DNA of 64,000 nt from the NCBI RefSeq assembly GCF_014524565.1, contig NZ_CP060139.1, positions 2,363,501 through 2,427,500 on the forward strand, read 5' to 3'. The stretch comes from Croceimicrobium hydrocarbonivorans. Its GTDB lineage: Bacteria; Bacteroidota; Bacteroidia; Flavobacteriales; Schleiferiaceae. Below are positions 26,594-36,440 of this stretch, one piece after another. A program made the position numbers and the translations under genes. The notes beneath the pieces are model-generated. The model saw only the letters and a list, made by a program, of their open reading frames with translations, had not been told where the DNA came from and did not search any database. Position 1 is the first letter of the stretch. Every line of letters starts with the position of its first letter.

Positions 26594-27994
26594 ATGCATT
26601 ACGAAGCGCCAATACGCAAACCTCTTATTGAAGGCGACAAGTCCTACCACGACATTACGGTAGATGTAGTTCGTCCGGTAGAGTCTTCAGCGCCCAAATC
26701 CTGGTGGCTGGTATTTAGTTTAGCCCTCCTCGCTTTCCTTTGGGGAGTAGGATGTATCCTCTACACTATCGGTGTAGGTATCGGTACCTGGGGTCTGAAC
26801 AAAACTGTAGGTTGGGCCTGGGATATCACCAACTTCGTATGGTGGGTAGGTATCGGTCACGCCGGTACACTTATTTCCGCGGTACTGTTGTTATTCCGTC
26901 AAAAGTGGAGAATGTCCATCAACCGTTCTGCGGAAGCGATGACCATCTTCTCCGTAATTCAGGCGGCTTTATTCCCCGGTATTCACATGGGTCGTATCTG
27001 GTTGGCCTATTTTGTGTTCCCAATTCCTAACCAATTCGGTTCCTTGTGGGTGAACTTTAACTCACCACTGCTTTGGGACGTATTTGCGATCTCTACTTAT
27101 TTCTCGGTATCGGTAGTATTCTGGTATGTAGGTCTTATTCCTGACTTTGCCATGATTCGCGACCGTGCTGTGAAACCTGTACAGAAGCACATTTATAAAA
27201 TCCTCAGCTTTGGATGGGGTGGTAAGGCTAAACACTGGCAACGTTTTGAGGAAGTATCCTTAGTATTAGCCGGTTTGGCAACTCCACTGGTACTTTCGGT
27301 ACACACCATTGTATCTATGGACTTTGCTACTTCGGTTATCCCCGGATGGCACACCACTATTTTCCCTCCTTACTTCGTAGCAGGTGCGATCTTCTCAGGA
27401 TTTGCCATGGTACAAACCCTCTTGATCATCGTTCGTAAGGTGTTTAAGATGGAGCAATACATTACCATTCAGCATATCGAGATGATGAACATCGTAATTA
27501 TGTTGACCGGTTCGATTGTAGGTATTGCCTATATCACCGAGCTTTTCATCGCATGGTATTCTGGAGTAGAGTACGAACAGTATGCCTTCTTAAACCGTGC
27601 AACCGGACCTTATTGGTGGGCTTACTGGAGTATGATGACCTGTAATGTATTCTCTCCACAGTTCATGTGGATCAAGAAATTACGTACCAGCTTAATGTTT
27701 ACCTTCTTTATTTCGATAATAGTAAACATCGGAATGTGGTTCGAGCGTTTCGTGATTATCGTAACCTCTCTACACCGTGATTACTTACCATCAAGCTGGA
27801 GTATGTTCTCTCCAACTTTCGTAGACATCGGAATCTTTATCGGTACTATCGGTTTCTTCTTCGTTCTGTTCCTTCTATATGCACGTACCTTCCCGGTAAT
27901 TGCTCAGGCCGAACTGAAGACCATTTTGAAATCATCTGGCGATAACTACAAGAAACTTCAAGAGAAACAAGAGCAAGAGCATGGCGAGCACTAA
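26594..27994 (+). CDS. actC: Alternative complex III subunit ActC (NrfD/PsrC-like quinol-binding membrane protein)
   Basis: The 466-residue protein is a multi-span membrane subunit (about ten helices) of the NrfD/PsrC family that binds and oxidises menaquinol. It follows actB by 14 bases. Conserved features include TNFVWWVGIGHAGTLISAVL near residue 80 and the HTIVSMDFATSVIPGWHTTIFPPYFVAGA block near 235-265. Its 3' end overlaps actD by 14 bases. Confidence 0.95.
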   Translation: MHYEAPIRKPLIEGDKSYHDITVDVVRPVESSAPKSWWLVFSLALLAFLWGVGCILYTIGVGIGTWGLNKTVGWAWDITNFVWWVGIGHAGTLISAVLLLFRQKWRMSINRSAEAMTIFSVIQAALFPGIHMGRIWLAYFVFPIPNQFGSLWVNFNSPLLWDVFAISTYFSVSVVFWYVGLIPDFAMIRDRAVKPVQKHIYKILSFGWGGKAKHWQRFEEVSLVLAGLATPLVLSVHTIVSMDFATSVIPGWHTTIFPPYFVAGAIFSGFAMVQTLLIIVRKVFKMEQYITIQHIEMMNIVIMLTGSIVGIAYITELFIAWYSGVEYEQYAFLNRATGPYWWAYWSMMTCNVFSPQFMWIKKLRTSLMFTFFISIIVNIGMWFERFVIIVTSLHRDYLPSSWSMFSPTFVDIGIFIGTIGFFFVLFLLYARTFPVIAQAELKTILKSSGDNYKKLQEKQEQEHGEH

Positions 27995-28526
27995 TCAAAC
28001 AATAATCAATGCACTGTACGACGACGACGATGTGTTGTTGTCTGGTGTGAAGCAGGTTCGCGAGAAAGGTCTCGAGATCCAGGAAGTATATTCTCCATTT
28101 CCGGTGCACGGATTGGATAAAGCGATGGGCTTAAAGGAAACCCGTATTGCCATTGCCGCATTCTTATACGGAACCTTAGGTTTAGCTACCGCGATTTCTC
28201 TTACCTATGGTATGATGATCGTAGACTGGCCCTTAAACATCGGTGGTAAGCCAAGTTTCAGTTGGGGTGAGAACATGCCCGCTTTCGTGCCCATCATGTT
28301 CGAATTAACGGTATTCTTTGCCGCTCACTTAATGGTGTGGACATTCTTTTTCCGCAACAAGATTTATCCAGGCGCCAAAGCTCAAAACCCTGATCCTCGT
28401 ACAACCGACGACAAGTTTTTAATGGAAGTGGTAGCCGGTGGCGACCACAGCAATGAAGATATTATGGCCCTGTTGAAAGAAACCGGAGCTATTGAAGTAA
28501 GTGTAAATTCCGCTGAGCATGCTTAA
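27981..28526 (+). CDS. actD: Alternative complex III subunit ActD (DUF3341)
   Basis: The 181-residue membrane subunit has two helices (about residues 55-80 and 100-125) and the DUF3341 stretches YDDDDVLLSGVKQVREKG and EVYSPFPVHGLDKAMGL at the N terminus. It has no cofactor motifs. It overlaps actC by 14 bases and actE by 8, consistent with coupled translation of the complex. Confidence 0.93.
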   Translation: MASTNQTIINALYDDDDVLLSGVKQVREKGLEIQEVYSPFPVHGLDKAMGLKETRIAIAAFLYGTLGLATAISLTYGMMIVDWPLNIGGKPSFSWGENMPAFVPIMFELTVFFAAHLMVWTFFFRNKIYPGAKAQNPDPRTTDDKFLMEVVAGGDHSNEDIMALLKETGAIEVSVNSAEHA

Positions 28527-29163
28527 AAAAGGTACTATCAATAAATTGTTCGCTTTTGGAGTAGCTGGTTTAATGCTGGTTGCTTGTAAGCAAGAAGAAA
28601 ACCATCGCGGTTGGCAGTATATGCCCGATATGTATGATGGTCCTGCTTTGGAAGCCTATTCTCCTACCGATCTTTTCAGTGACAGTACTTCTGCACGTAA
28701 ACCGGTGGAAGGAACTATTCCACGTGGATTTATGAGCTATGAGCACTACAGTGCCGATGCTGCTGGATACGATTCGGCGAAAGCCCATATGAAATTGCCT
28801 GCTGGCTTTGTAGCCGATGAGCAAACTATGGCGGAAGCCAAAGAACTGTATACCATTTTCTGTGCCCACTGTCATGGTGATAAAGGCGACGGTCAAGGTG
28901 TTTTAGTGAAAAGAGAGAAATTCTTAGGGGTACCTAATTATGCTGATCGTGATATCAACTATGGATCGATCTTCCATGTAATTACTTACGGTAAAGGGGT
29001 AATGGGTTCTCATGCCTCTCAGGTAACTCCAGAAGAACGTTGGAAATTGGCCCTGTATGTAATGGAACTCAAAGAGGCTATGGCTCCTGCCAAAGAAGAA
29101 GCCCCTGCTGAGGATGCCGCTGCTAGCGATGCAGCTGCTGAAGGAGAATCAACAGAAAGCTGA
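28519..29163 (+). CDS. actE: Alternative complex III subunit ActE, mono-heme cytochrome c lipoprotein
   Basis: The 214-residue protein has a lipoprotein signal with lipobox LMLVAC (Cys23), so it is anchored by lipid facing the periplasm. It carries a single heme motif, CAHCHGDKGDGQG, at Cys115, Cys118 and His119. Residues 183-214 form an Ala/Glu-rich low-complexity tail. It passes electrons from ACIII to the oxidase or a soluble cytochrome. It overlaps actD by 8 bases. Confidence 0.93.
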   Translation: MLKKGTINKLFAFGVAGLMLVACKQEENHRGWQYMPDMYDGPALEAYSPTDLFSDSTSARKPVEGTIPRGFMSYEHYSADAAGYDSAKAHMKLPAGFVADEQTMAEAKELYTIFCAHCHGDKGDGQGVLVKREKFLGVPNYADRDINYGSIFHVITYGKGVMGSHASQVTPEERWKLALYVMELKEAMAPAKEEAPAEDAAASDAAAEGESTES

Positions 29164-29199
29164 TAAACGAAGCATTAACAATCTTTAACGACCGCAGAG

Positions 29200-30669
29200 A
29201 TGTTTGAATTTTCAAGCCGACTAAAAACCATTTCTTACGTACTGATTTTGATTGGTGCGCTTTCCGTAGGCTTCAGCTTTCTGGCTGGCGGAGGTCATCA
29301 TGAAGATGAGCACGGAGAACACGCAACGATGCACGATGAGCACGCTGATCATTCGGATCATGCTGAGCATGCCGATCACGCGAGCCATGATAACCATGGA
29401 GAAGAAGCTCATCACGAAACTGCAGTACACCCTGCTTTAGTGCATGACGATATGCCGGAAACCGACGATTTCACCTACCACAAAGGTGCTTCTCGTGCCA
29501 TTCCGGAAAACAACCATTTTTATGCTTCACCTGAGCATCATGATGCTGAGCATATTCATCACCAAATTGAGAATAAGCCTTGGTCTAACCTTTTAGTAAA
29601 TAGCTTTTGGGCTTTAGCTTTAGGTTTAGGAGCCTTGTTCTTTATGGCGGTACAATATGCTGCACAAGTAGGTTGGTCTGCTGTAATCCTTCGTGTATTG
29701 GAGGCTATGGCCAGCTTTATTTGGGTGCCTGGTTTGGTGATTTTGATTATCATCCTTACCGGATGGTTCCATATCGGTGGCAACCATGTGTACCACTGGA
29801 TGGCTGAAGGAATTATGAATCCAGATAGTCCTAATTACGATGCTCTGATCGCAGGTAAGGAAGGCTATTTAAATGGCGCTTTCTTCACCTTAAGAGCTTT
29901 GATCTATTTAGGTGGATGGATTGGTGCCGCTTATATGTTACGTAAGATGAGCTTACGTTTCGAACAAGCTGGTGTAGATTACGCCAAAAACTGGGCTAAG
30001 ATGCGTAACCTGGGTGCCGGATTCTTGGTATTCTTTGCGGTTACTTCTTCTACCAGTGCTTGGGACTGGATCATGAGTATCGATACTCACTGGTTTAGTA
30101 CCTTATTTGGATGGTACGTATTTGCAACCATGTTTGTGTCTGCACTTACTGCCTTAATGATGATCGTGTTGTACTTGAAAGGTAAAGGTTACTTAGCTGA
30201 AGTTAACCAAAGCCACATCCACGATATTGCCAAGTTTATGTTTGCCTTCTCCATTTTCTGGACTTACCTCTGGTTCTCTCAGTTTATGTTGATTTGGTAC
30301 TCTAATATCCCTGAAGAAGTAACTTACTACATGGCTCGCTTTGGTGAGTACAAAGGATTATTCTTTACCATGTTGGTGCTTAACTTCTTGTTCCCAATTT
30401 TAGTATTGATGAGCCGTGATGCCAAGCGTAACAAAGGATTTATCTTCACCGCAGGTGTGGTAATTCTCTTTGGTCACTGGATGGACATCTTTATTATGAT
30501 TATGCCAGGATCAGTTGGTAGCAACTGGACTTTGGGTCTGGTACAAATTGGTACCATGCTCGGGTTTGTTGGACTGTTTATTAATGTGGTTTTCCGCGCC
30601 TTGAGCAAAGCTCCTTTGATGGCCAAGAATCACCCAATGTATGTGGAGAGTACCCATTTCCATCAATAA
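29200..30669 (+). CDS. actF: Alternative complex III subunit ActF, with a His-rich loop
   Basis: The 489-residue protein is the second large membrane subunit, of the NrfD-like fold, with about ten helices. After the first helix (about residues 8-28) comes an insert of about 45 residues (30-75) in which His, Asp and Glu dominate (HEDEHGEHATMHDEHADHSD and further copies). Such loops bind divalent metals or just act as a charged spacer. Canonical ActF features, including ITGWFHIGGNHVYHWM-like and FWTYLWFSQFMLIWYSN, are kept. The next gene is coxB, 24 bases on. Confidence 0.93.
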   Translation: MFEFSSRLKTISYVLILIGALSVGFSFLAGGGHHEDEHGEHATMHDEHADHSDHAEHADHASHDNHGEEAHHETAVHPALVHDDMPETDDFTYHKGASRAIPENNHFYASPEHHDAEHIHHQIENKPWSNLLVNSFWALALGLGALFFMAVQYAAQVGWSAVILRVLEAMASFIWVPGLVILIIILTGWFHIGGNHVYHWMAEGIMNPDSPNYDALIAGKEGYLNGAFFTLRALIYLGGWIGAAYMLRKMSLRFEQAGVDYAKNWAKMRNLGAGFLVFFAVTSSTSAWDWIMSIDTHWFSTLFGWYVFATMFVSALTALMMIVLYLKGKGYLAEVNQSHIHDIAKFMFAFSIFWTYLWFSQFMLIWYSNIPEEVTYYMARFGEYKGLFFTMLVLNFLFPILVLMSRDAKRNKGFIFTAGVVILFGHWMDIFIMIMPGSVGSNWTLGLVQIGTMLGFVGLFINVVFRALSKAPLMAKNHPMYVESTHFHQ

Positions 30670-30693
30670 TTAGAAAAGAAACACTAGTAATAC

Positions 30694-31722
30694 ATGGAGA
30701 CTTTATTAGTAATCGTAGTAGCACTCCTGGCGGTTGCCGCCCTCACTCAGGCTGTTCGGATTTTTGAGATTTCTTCTCAAATCAAAGGAACCGACACTGA
30801 TGTAAAGGTTGACGATCGTGATAACAACACCCAGGGCTGGTTAATGATTTTATTCCTCGTGTTCTTCTTTGGCGCTTTTGCCTGGATGGTCAATGAGTAT
30901 AAGGCAGTTTTATTACCTGAATCTGCATCGGTTCACGGTGCCGATATCGATAACCTTTGGAATATTTCCATGGGTGTTATCCTAACTGCCTTCCTGGTAA
31001 CTCAACCCTTATTATTCGGATTTGCCTTTATGTTCCGCGGTCGTAAGAATCGCAAGGCAACTTATATGGAGCACAACAACCGTTTGGAATTATTCTGGAC
31101 TGGTGTTCCTGCCGTTGTTTTAGCTGGTTTGATCCTATACGGATTAACTACCTGGAGCAATGTGATGAATCCTGAAAATACCGAAGAGCCTATGGTAGTA
31201 GAAATCTACGCTAAGCAATTCGGATGGCAGGCTCGCTACGCGGGTAGCGACAATGAATTAGGTTATGCTAATGTGCGTTTAATCGAGGGGGTTAATACCT
31301 TAGGTGTAGACCCTAGTGATGAGCATTCTGCTAATGATATTATCACTAACGAACTGCATTTGCCTAAAGGCCGTCCGGTACTTTTAAAGTTCCGTTCTCA
31401 GGATGTTATTCACTCCGCTTATTTACCTCATTTCCGTGTGCAAATGAACTGCGTGCCTGGTACTCGTACCCAGTTTCAGTTTACTCCAAGCATTACTACC
31501 GCTCAAATGCGCAGTAAGCCTGAAATGATCGCAAAAGTGAAGCGTGTAAACGCCTTACGTGCAGAACGCGGTGAAGACCCATGGGAATTCGATTACGTAT
31601 TGCTGTGTAACAAGATTTGTGGTGCGGCGCACTACAATATGCAGTTAAAGGTTGTGGTTGAAGAAGAAAGTGACTTCAACGAATGGATGAAGCAGCAGCA
31701 GACCTTTGCTGAAATGTTGTAA
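30694..31722 (+). CDS. coxB: Cytochrome c oxidase subunit II
   Basis: The 342-residue protein has three hydrophobic segments (about residues 3-20, 50-70 and 90-115, plus one near 135) and then a periplasmic cupredoxin domain. The CuA site is complete: HSAYLPHFRVQMNCVPG precedes the ligand loop with Cys305, Cys309, His313 and Met316. No heme c domain is fused at the C terminus, so electrons arrive from a separate cytochrome, likely ActE or ActA. It is co-directional with actF and coxA. Confidence 0.95.
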   Translation: METLLVIVVALLAVAALTQAVRIFEISSQIKGTDTDVKVDDRDNNTQGWLMILFLVFFFGAFAWMVNEYKAVLLPESASVHGADIDNLWNISMGVILTAFLVTQPLLFGFAFMFRGRKNRKATYMEHNNRLELFWTGVPAVVLAGLILYGLTTWSNVMNPENTEEPMVVEIYAKQFGWQARYAGSDNELGYANVRLIEGVNTLGVDPSDEHSANDIITNELHLPKGRPVLLKFRSQDVIHSAYLPHFRVQMNCVPGTRTQFQFTPSITTAQMRSKPEMIAKVKRVNALRAERGEDPWEFDYVLLCNKICGAAHYNMQLKVVVEEESDFNEWMKQQQTFAEML

Positions 31723-31767
31723 GAATTAGCTAGGAAAGTATTAAAGGACTGAAACCGAAAGAAGCAA

Positions 31768-33528
31768 ATGGAATCACACGAACACCACAAGGAAACTTTC
31801 ATCACGAAATATATTTTTAGTACGGATCATAAAATGATCGCCAAGCAATTCCTGATCACTGGTATGATCATGGGTATTGTTGGTGTGGGAATGTCCCTTT
31901 TGTTCCGTTTACAATTAGCTTGGCCTGATCATGAATGGCCAATCCTTGATGCCCTTTTAGGAAAATGGGCTGAGGATGGCGTAATGACGCCTGATATTTA
32001 CTTGGCCTTGGTTACCATCCACGGTACCATCATGGTATTCTTCGTATTGACCGCTGGTCTTAGTGGTACCTTCTCCAACCTGTTGATTCCATTGCAGATT
32101 GGTGCCCGGGATATGGCTTCTGGTTTCATCAATATGTTGTCTTACTGGTTCTTCTTTGCCTCTTCTGTGGTAATGATTAGCTCTCTCTTCGTAGAGAATG
32201 GACCGGCTTCTGCAGGATGGACCATTTATCCACCATTAAGTGCCTTGCCACAAGCGATTCCAGGTTCAGGTACCGGTATGACTCTATGGTTGGTTTCTAT
32301 GTCTCTGTTCATCGTATCTTCTTTATTAGGTGCCTTGAACTACATCGTAACCGTATTAAACTTACGTACCAAAGGAATGAGCATGACTCGTCTTCCTTTG
32401 ACTATTTGGGCCTTCTTTGTAACGGCTATCCTGGGTGTGCTTTCATTCCCGGTTCTGTTCTCAGCAGCCTTATTACTAATCTTCGATCGTAGCTTCGGAA
32501 CCAGCTTCTACCTTTCTGACATTATGGTAGCAGGCGAGCTTTTAACTAATCAAGGTGGTAGCCCAATCTTATACCAACACTTGTTCTGGTTCTTGGGTCA
32601 CCCTGAAGTATACATTATTCTTTTACCAGCATTAGGTATTAGCTCGGAAGTAATTTCGACGAATGCCCGTAAACCAATTTTCGGTTACCGTGCGATGGTA
32701 GGTTCGATTCTGGCGATTGCTTTCTTAAGCTTTATCGTATGGGGTCACCACATGTTCGTTACCGGTATGAATCCATTCTTAGGTTCGGTGTTTACTTTCA
32801 CCACCCTTTTAATTGCGATTCCATCTGCGGTAAAAGCCTTTAACTACATCACTACTTTATGGAAAGGTAATTTACAGTTTACCCCAGCAATGATGTTCTC
32901 TATTGGCTTGGTATCTACCTTCATCACTGGTGGTGTAACTGGTTTGATCTTGGGTGATAGTGCCTTGGATATCAACGTTCACGATACTTATTTCGTAGTA
33001 GCTCACTTCCACATTGTAATGGGTCTTTCAGCGATCTTCGGATTATTTGCCGGGGTATATCACTGGTTCCCAAAACTCTTTGGTCGTAGAATGAATAAGA
33101 ACTTGGGCTATGTACACTTCTGGGTAACCTTTATCTGTGCCTATGGTGTATTCTTCCCAATGCACTTCTTAGGAATGGCTGGCTTACCCCGTCGTTACTA
33201 TACCAATACCAACTTCCCGATGTTTGATGATCTTGCCGATATCAACGTGGTAGTATCCTATTTTGCTATTATTGGTGGTATTGCTCAGGTGATCTTCATC
33301 TATAACTTCTTCTACAGTGCCTTACGCGGTAAGAAATCTTCTCAGAACCCATGGCGTTCCAATACCTTAGAATGGACTACTCCGGTAGAGCACGTACATG
33401 GTAACTGGCCAGGAGAAATTCCAGAAGTACACCGTTGGCCTTATGATTACTCTAAGCCTGGTGCCGATGAGGACTTTATTCCTCAAACTGTTCCAATGAC
33501 TGAAGACGAAATGGCTACCAGTCACTAG
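31768..33528 (+). CDS. coxA: Cytochrome c oxidase subunit I
   Basis: The catalytic subunit binds heme a, heme a3 and CuB. The 586-residue, 12-helix protein has the active-site block WFLGHPEVYIILLPALGISSEV with the His-Tyr pair, VWGHHMFVTGMNPFLG with the two further CuB His ligands, and the block HDTYFVVAHFHIVMGLSAIFGLFAG with both heme ligands. It is the last gene of the act-cox run, 63 bases before a terminator. Confidence 0.97.
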   Translation: MESHEHHKETFITKYIFSTDHKMIAKQFLITGMIMGIVGVGMSLLFRLQLAWPDHEWPILDALLGKWAEDGVMTPDIYLALVTIHGTIMVFFVLTAGLSGTFSNLLIPLQIGARDMASGFINMLSYWFFFASSVVMISSLFVENGPASAGWTIYPPLSALPQAIPGSGTGMTLWLVSMSLFIVSSLLGALNYIVTVLNLRTKGMSMTRLPLTIWAFFVTAILGVLSFPVLFSAALLLIFDRSFGTSFYLSDIMVAGELLTNQGGSPILYQHLFWFLGHPEVYIILLPALGISSEVISTNARKPIFGYRAMVGSILAIAFLSFIVWGHHMFVTGMNPFLGSVFTFTTLLIAIPSAVKAFNYITTLWKGNLQFTPAMMFSIGLVSTFITGGVTGLILGDSALDINVHDTYFVVAHFHIVMGLSAIFGLFAGVYHWFPKLFGRRMNKNLGYVHFWVTFICAYGVFFPMHFLGMAGLPRRYYTNTNFPMFDDLADINVVVSYFAIIGGIAQVIFIYNFFYSALRGKKSSQNPWRSNTLEWTTPVEHVHGNWPGEIPEVHRWPYDYSKPGADEDFIPQTVPMTEDEMATSH

Positions 33529-33553
33529 AATATTACGCTATAAGATATTTGAG

Positions 33554-33586
33554 AAGTCCCGGCCTTAGGTTGGGACTTTTTATTTT
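33554..33586 (+). terminator. Intrinsic terminator of the act-cox operon
   Basis: AAGTCCCGGCC/GGTTGGGACTT forms an 11-base stem (two G-U pairs, TTA loop) followed by TTTTTATTTTA. It lies 26 bases after the coxA stop. Confidence 0.85.
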
Positions 33587-33589
33587 AGA

Positions 33590-33597
33590 TAACTTTG
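33590..33597 (+). promoter_or_regulatory. -7 promoter element for ruvB
   Basis: TAACTTTG matches TAnnTTTG, with a TTG 17 bases upstream inside the right arm of the coxA terminator. The predicted start near 33604 leaves only about 7 bases before the ruvB ATG. Confidence 0.5.
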
Positions 33598-33610
33598 CTG
33601 AAACAGCTAT

Positions 33611-34636
33611 ATGACGCGTTTTTTAGACGGAGAAGAGGAATTGGAAGACGGCCAGCAGGATTTTGAACAGAAGCTGCGGCCACTAAGTTTCGATGATTTT
33701 GCCGGGCAGGATAAAGTGCTGGAAAATCTCCGCATTTTCGTGGCTGCGGCGAATCAAAGGGAAGAAGCTTTGGATCATGTTCTTCTGCATGGACCTCCCG
33801 GCTTAGGAAAGACTACCCTGGCTCATATTATTGCCAATGAATTAGGATCAGGTCTTAAGCTTAGTTCCGGACCTGTGATCGATAAGCCGGGCGAATTAGC
33901 GGGGCTCCTTACCAATCTGGAAGAACGTGATGTGCTTTTCATTGATGAGATTCATCGACTTAGTCCGGTGGTGGAGGAGTATCTCTACTCTGCCATGGAG
34001 GATTATCGCATCGATATTATGATTGACAGTGGTCCGGCTGCTCGTAGTGTACAGATCAATCTTAATCAGTTTACCTTAATTGGCGCCACTACTCGCAGTG
34101 GCCTGCTTACTGCTCCTTTACGCGCTCGATTTGGGATTAATAGTCGATTGCAATACTATTCGGTGGAATTGCTTTCCAATATCGTGGAAAGGTCGGCGCA
34201 TATTCTTAAAGTTCCAATCGATGCCAATGCTGCCGTTGAAATTGCTCGTCGCAGTCGCGGAACCCCTCGTATTGCAAATGCACTATTGCGCCGGATGCGC
34301 GATTTTGCCCAGGTAAAAGGCAATGGTACCATCAGTTTGGAAATCGCTAATTATGGATTAGAGGCCTTGCATGTAGATACCTATGGTTTGGATGAAATGG
34401 ACCATAAAATCCTGCTCTGTATTATCGATAAGTTTAAAGGTGGTCCAGTTGGATTGAATACCGTGGCAACTGCTGTGGGGGAACAAGCAGGAACTCTTGA
34501 AGAGGTGTACGAGCCTTATCTCATTCAACAAGGTTTTATGGTTCGCACCCAAAGAGGAAGGATGGTAACGGAAAAGGCCTATAAGCATCTCGACAAAAAA
34601 GATCCCAATCTTCAAAACGGTTTATTTGACCTCTAA
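33611..34636 (+). CDS. ruvB: Holliday junction branch-migration ATPase RuvB
   Basis: RuvB drives branch migration at Holliday junctions with RuvA. The 341-residue protein has the AAA+ Walker [11 protein letters not shown] (residues 61-70), Walker B FIDEIHRL, the sensor 1 region [21 protein letters not shown] and a winged-helix C-terminal domain (from about residue 262). Its end overlaps queG by 11 bases. ruvA is 4 kb further on, separated by queG and the Omp28 locus. Confidence 0.97.
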   Translation: MTRFLDGEEELEDGQQDFEQKLRPLSFDDFAGQDKVLENLRIFVAAANQREEALDHVLLHGPPGLGKTTLAHIIANELGSGLKLSSGPVIDKPGELAGLLTNLEERDVLFIDEIHRLSPVVEEYLYSAMEDYRIDIMIDSGPAARSVQINLNQFTLIGATTRSGLLTAPLRARFGINSRLQYYSVELLSNIVERSAHILKVPIDANAAVEIARRSRGTPRIANALLRRMRDFAQVKGNGTISLEIANYGLEALHVDTYGLDEMDHKILLCIIDKFKGGPVGLNTVATAVGEQAGTLEEVYEPYLIQQGFMVRTQRGRMVTEKAYKHLDKKDPNLQNGLFDL

Positions 34637-35564
34637 GGCCACTTATACCCGAAAGATAAAGGAAGAGGCCCAAAGGCTGGGTTTTGTCGCTTGTGGTGTC
34701 GCTAAAGCTCGTTATTTGGAGGAGGAAGCACCTAAACTCGAGAGCTGGTTAAATCAAAATTATCAGGGAGAGATGGCTTGGTTAGCTAATCACTTTGATA
34801 AGCGCTTGGATCCATCCAAATTAGTACCGGGTGCTAAATCGGTTATCTCATTAATTTTCAATTACTATCCTGCTAAAGTTCAGGAAGATCCTCAGGCACC
34901 AAAAATCGCCAAGTATGCTTATGGCGAAGACTATCATTTTGTTTTAAAGAGCAAGCTCAAAGCGCTGGTTCATTTTATCCAGGATGAGATTGGTGAAATT
35001 GATGGTCGAGTATTTGTGGATTCGGCACCGGTAATGGAACGTAAATGGGCTCAAGAAGCGGGATTAGGCTGGTTAGGGAAGAACACCTTATTGCTCAATA
35101 AAAAGGAAGGATCATTCTTTTTCTTGGCAGAATTGATTTTGGATTTAGAGCTGGAATATGATACAGCCATGCAAACGGATCATTGCGGAACTTGCACCCG
35201 CTGTATTGATGCTTGTCCTACTGATGCTATTCTTCAACCCAATTTACTGGATGCCAGTAAATGCATTTCTTATCTCACCATCGAACTGAAAGACTCCATC
35301 CCGAATGAGTTTAAAGGTAAGATGGAGAACTGGGCATTCGGCTGTGATATCTGTCAGGATGTTTGCCCCTGGAATCGCTTTTCCAAGCCTCATCAGGAAG
35401 AGGCCTTTAATCCTCATCCGGATTTGTTAAGCATGTCTTCGGGCGACTGGGAAGAATTAAGTGAAGAGGTATTTCGGGAGTTCTTCCGAAAAAGCGCTGT
35501 GAAGCGGACCAAATATCTGGGTTTACAGCGCAACCTAAAATTCATCCGAAAGGAGGAAGGCTAA
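34626..35564 (+). CDS. queG: Epoxyqueuosine reductase QueG
   Basis: QueG is the cobalamin- and iron-sulfur-dependent last enzyme of queuosine synthesis on tRNA. The 312-residue protein has the QueG N-terminal domain (residues 8-170), with [11 protein letters not shown] and [14 protein letters not shown], then two 4Fe-4S clusters: Cys187, 190, 193 and 197, and Cys240, 243 and 247 ([11 protein letters not shown]), sharing further Cys. The TTG start overlaps ruvB. It lacks the HEAT-repeat tail of longer QueG forms. Confidence 0.95.
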   Translation: MTSKATYTRKIKEEAQRLGFVACGVAKARYLEEEAPKLESWLNQNYQGEMAWLANHFDKRLDPSKLVPGAKSVISLIFNYYPAKVQEDPQAPKIAKYAYGEDYHFVLKSKLKALVHFIQDEIGEIDGRVFVDSAPVMERKWAQEAGLGWLGKNTLLLNKKEGSFFFLAELILDLELEYDTAMQTDHCGTCTRCIDACPTDAILQPNLLDASKCISYLTIELKDSIPNEFKGKMENWAFGCDICQDVCPWNRFSKPHQEEAFNPHPDLLSMSSGDWEELSEEVFREFFRKSAVKRTKYLGLQRNLKFIRKEEG

Positions 35565-35600
35565 AAAAAGCCCCTCCTGCAATTGCAAAAGGGGCTTTGT
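35563..35600 (-). terminator. Terminator between queG and the Omp28 gene
   Basis: AAAGCCCCT and AGGGGCTTT pair across a loop of about 14 bases. On the minus strand the T run is long (complement of the A run at 35563-35569), so it best serves the Omp28 gene; on the plus strand it is a weaker stop for queG. Confidence 0.75.
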
Positions 35601-35619
35601 AGTATGGATGATTCTTGAT

Positions 35620-36435
35620 CTAGATTTCGATGAAATTAGATTGTAAGATCTGGTAATTATCAGCATCATAAATAAAGGCAATTACCTCACAATTGGCTTT
35701 CACAGCATCAGAGGGTAAAGTAATGCTTTCTGTAAAGCTGGCACTACCGCTGGATAGGTCAATGGTTTTTCCATAAGTGCCACTAAAAGATCCTCGGAAA
35801 ACGTGATCATGCACGTAATTGGGATTTACAGATTTGTCACCCAAAGTTTGAGCCGATACAATATCATTTTCAGTTAGGTATAAGCAAACCTTGATATTAT
35901 CTGGTAAAGTACCCGTTGCGCTTACATTCCCGGATACTGTAAGTTCCATAGTTCCGGCATTATAGCTGTCTTCCACCAGATTGATTTCAGCCACCGGCTG
36001 ACGTTCCAATTCAGTGGCAACTACTCCGGCCCAATCACCTTCGCCCTTAATCATTTTGTTTTCATCATAATCGAGGCGATTCACAAAGCCAACCGGTACA
36101 CCAAATAGTTGGAAGAAGTTAAATAACTCCGTTCCCTCCGGGGTGTTAAAAGCCTTGGGATGCTCGGCATCAGTAGTGGCTAAGTTACCGGCATGAATAC
36201 CAATCAAAATTAAATTCTCCTTGCCATAAATGGCTTGAAGGTTTTTTGCCTTTTGATTGGCGGCAGGGCAGTTATTACATTTTACTCCGGTAAATTCTTC
36301 AAGGAAAACACGGTGGCCGGTTCCCTGATATCCTTGTGAGCCACCTTCAATAAGTAGGTACTCGTCTTCCGGAATTTCATCACAGGCTTGCAAGCCCAGT
36401 AATAAAGCTGCGAATGCTAATATTTTAATCTTCAT
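35620..36435 (-). CDS. Omp28-related outer-membrane lipoprotein
   Basis: The 271-residue protein has a lipobox ending at Cys18 (LGLQAC). The Omp28 signature FLEEFTGVKCNNCPAANQ has Cys53 and Cys56 in a CxxC position of a thioredoxin-like fold, and NLILIGIHAG follows. The C-terminal 120 residues form a beta domain with NYVHDHVFRGSFSGTYG. Omp28 proteins are found in Bacteroidota outer membranes and Porphyromonas, with roles not firmly set. It lies 5 bases downstream of the broken DUF6029 gene on the same strand, a known Bacteroidota pairing. Confidence 0.9.
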   Translation of the reverse strand: MKIKILAFAALLLGLQACDEIPEDEYLLIEGGSQGYQGTGHRVFLEEFTGVKCNNCPAANQKAKNLQAIYGKENLILIGIHAGNLATTDAEHPKAFNTPEGTELFNFFQLFGVPVGFVNRLDYDENKMIKGEGDWAGVVATELERQPVAEINLVEDSYNAGTMELTVSGNVSATGTLPDNIKVCLYLTENDIVSAQTLGDKSVNPNYVHDHVFRGSFSGTYGKTIDLSSGSASFTESITLPSDAVKANCEVIAFIYDADNYQILQSNFIEI

Positions 36436-36440
36436 ATTCC

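Noticed and set aside
29221-29430. Minus-strand frame opposite the His-rich loop of ActF
   Set aside because: It arises from the repeated His/Asp/Glu codons of actF; the Met/Ser-rich product is not a known family.
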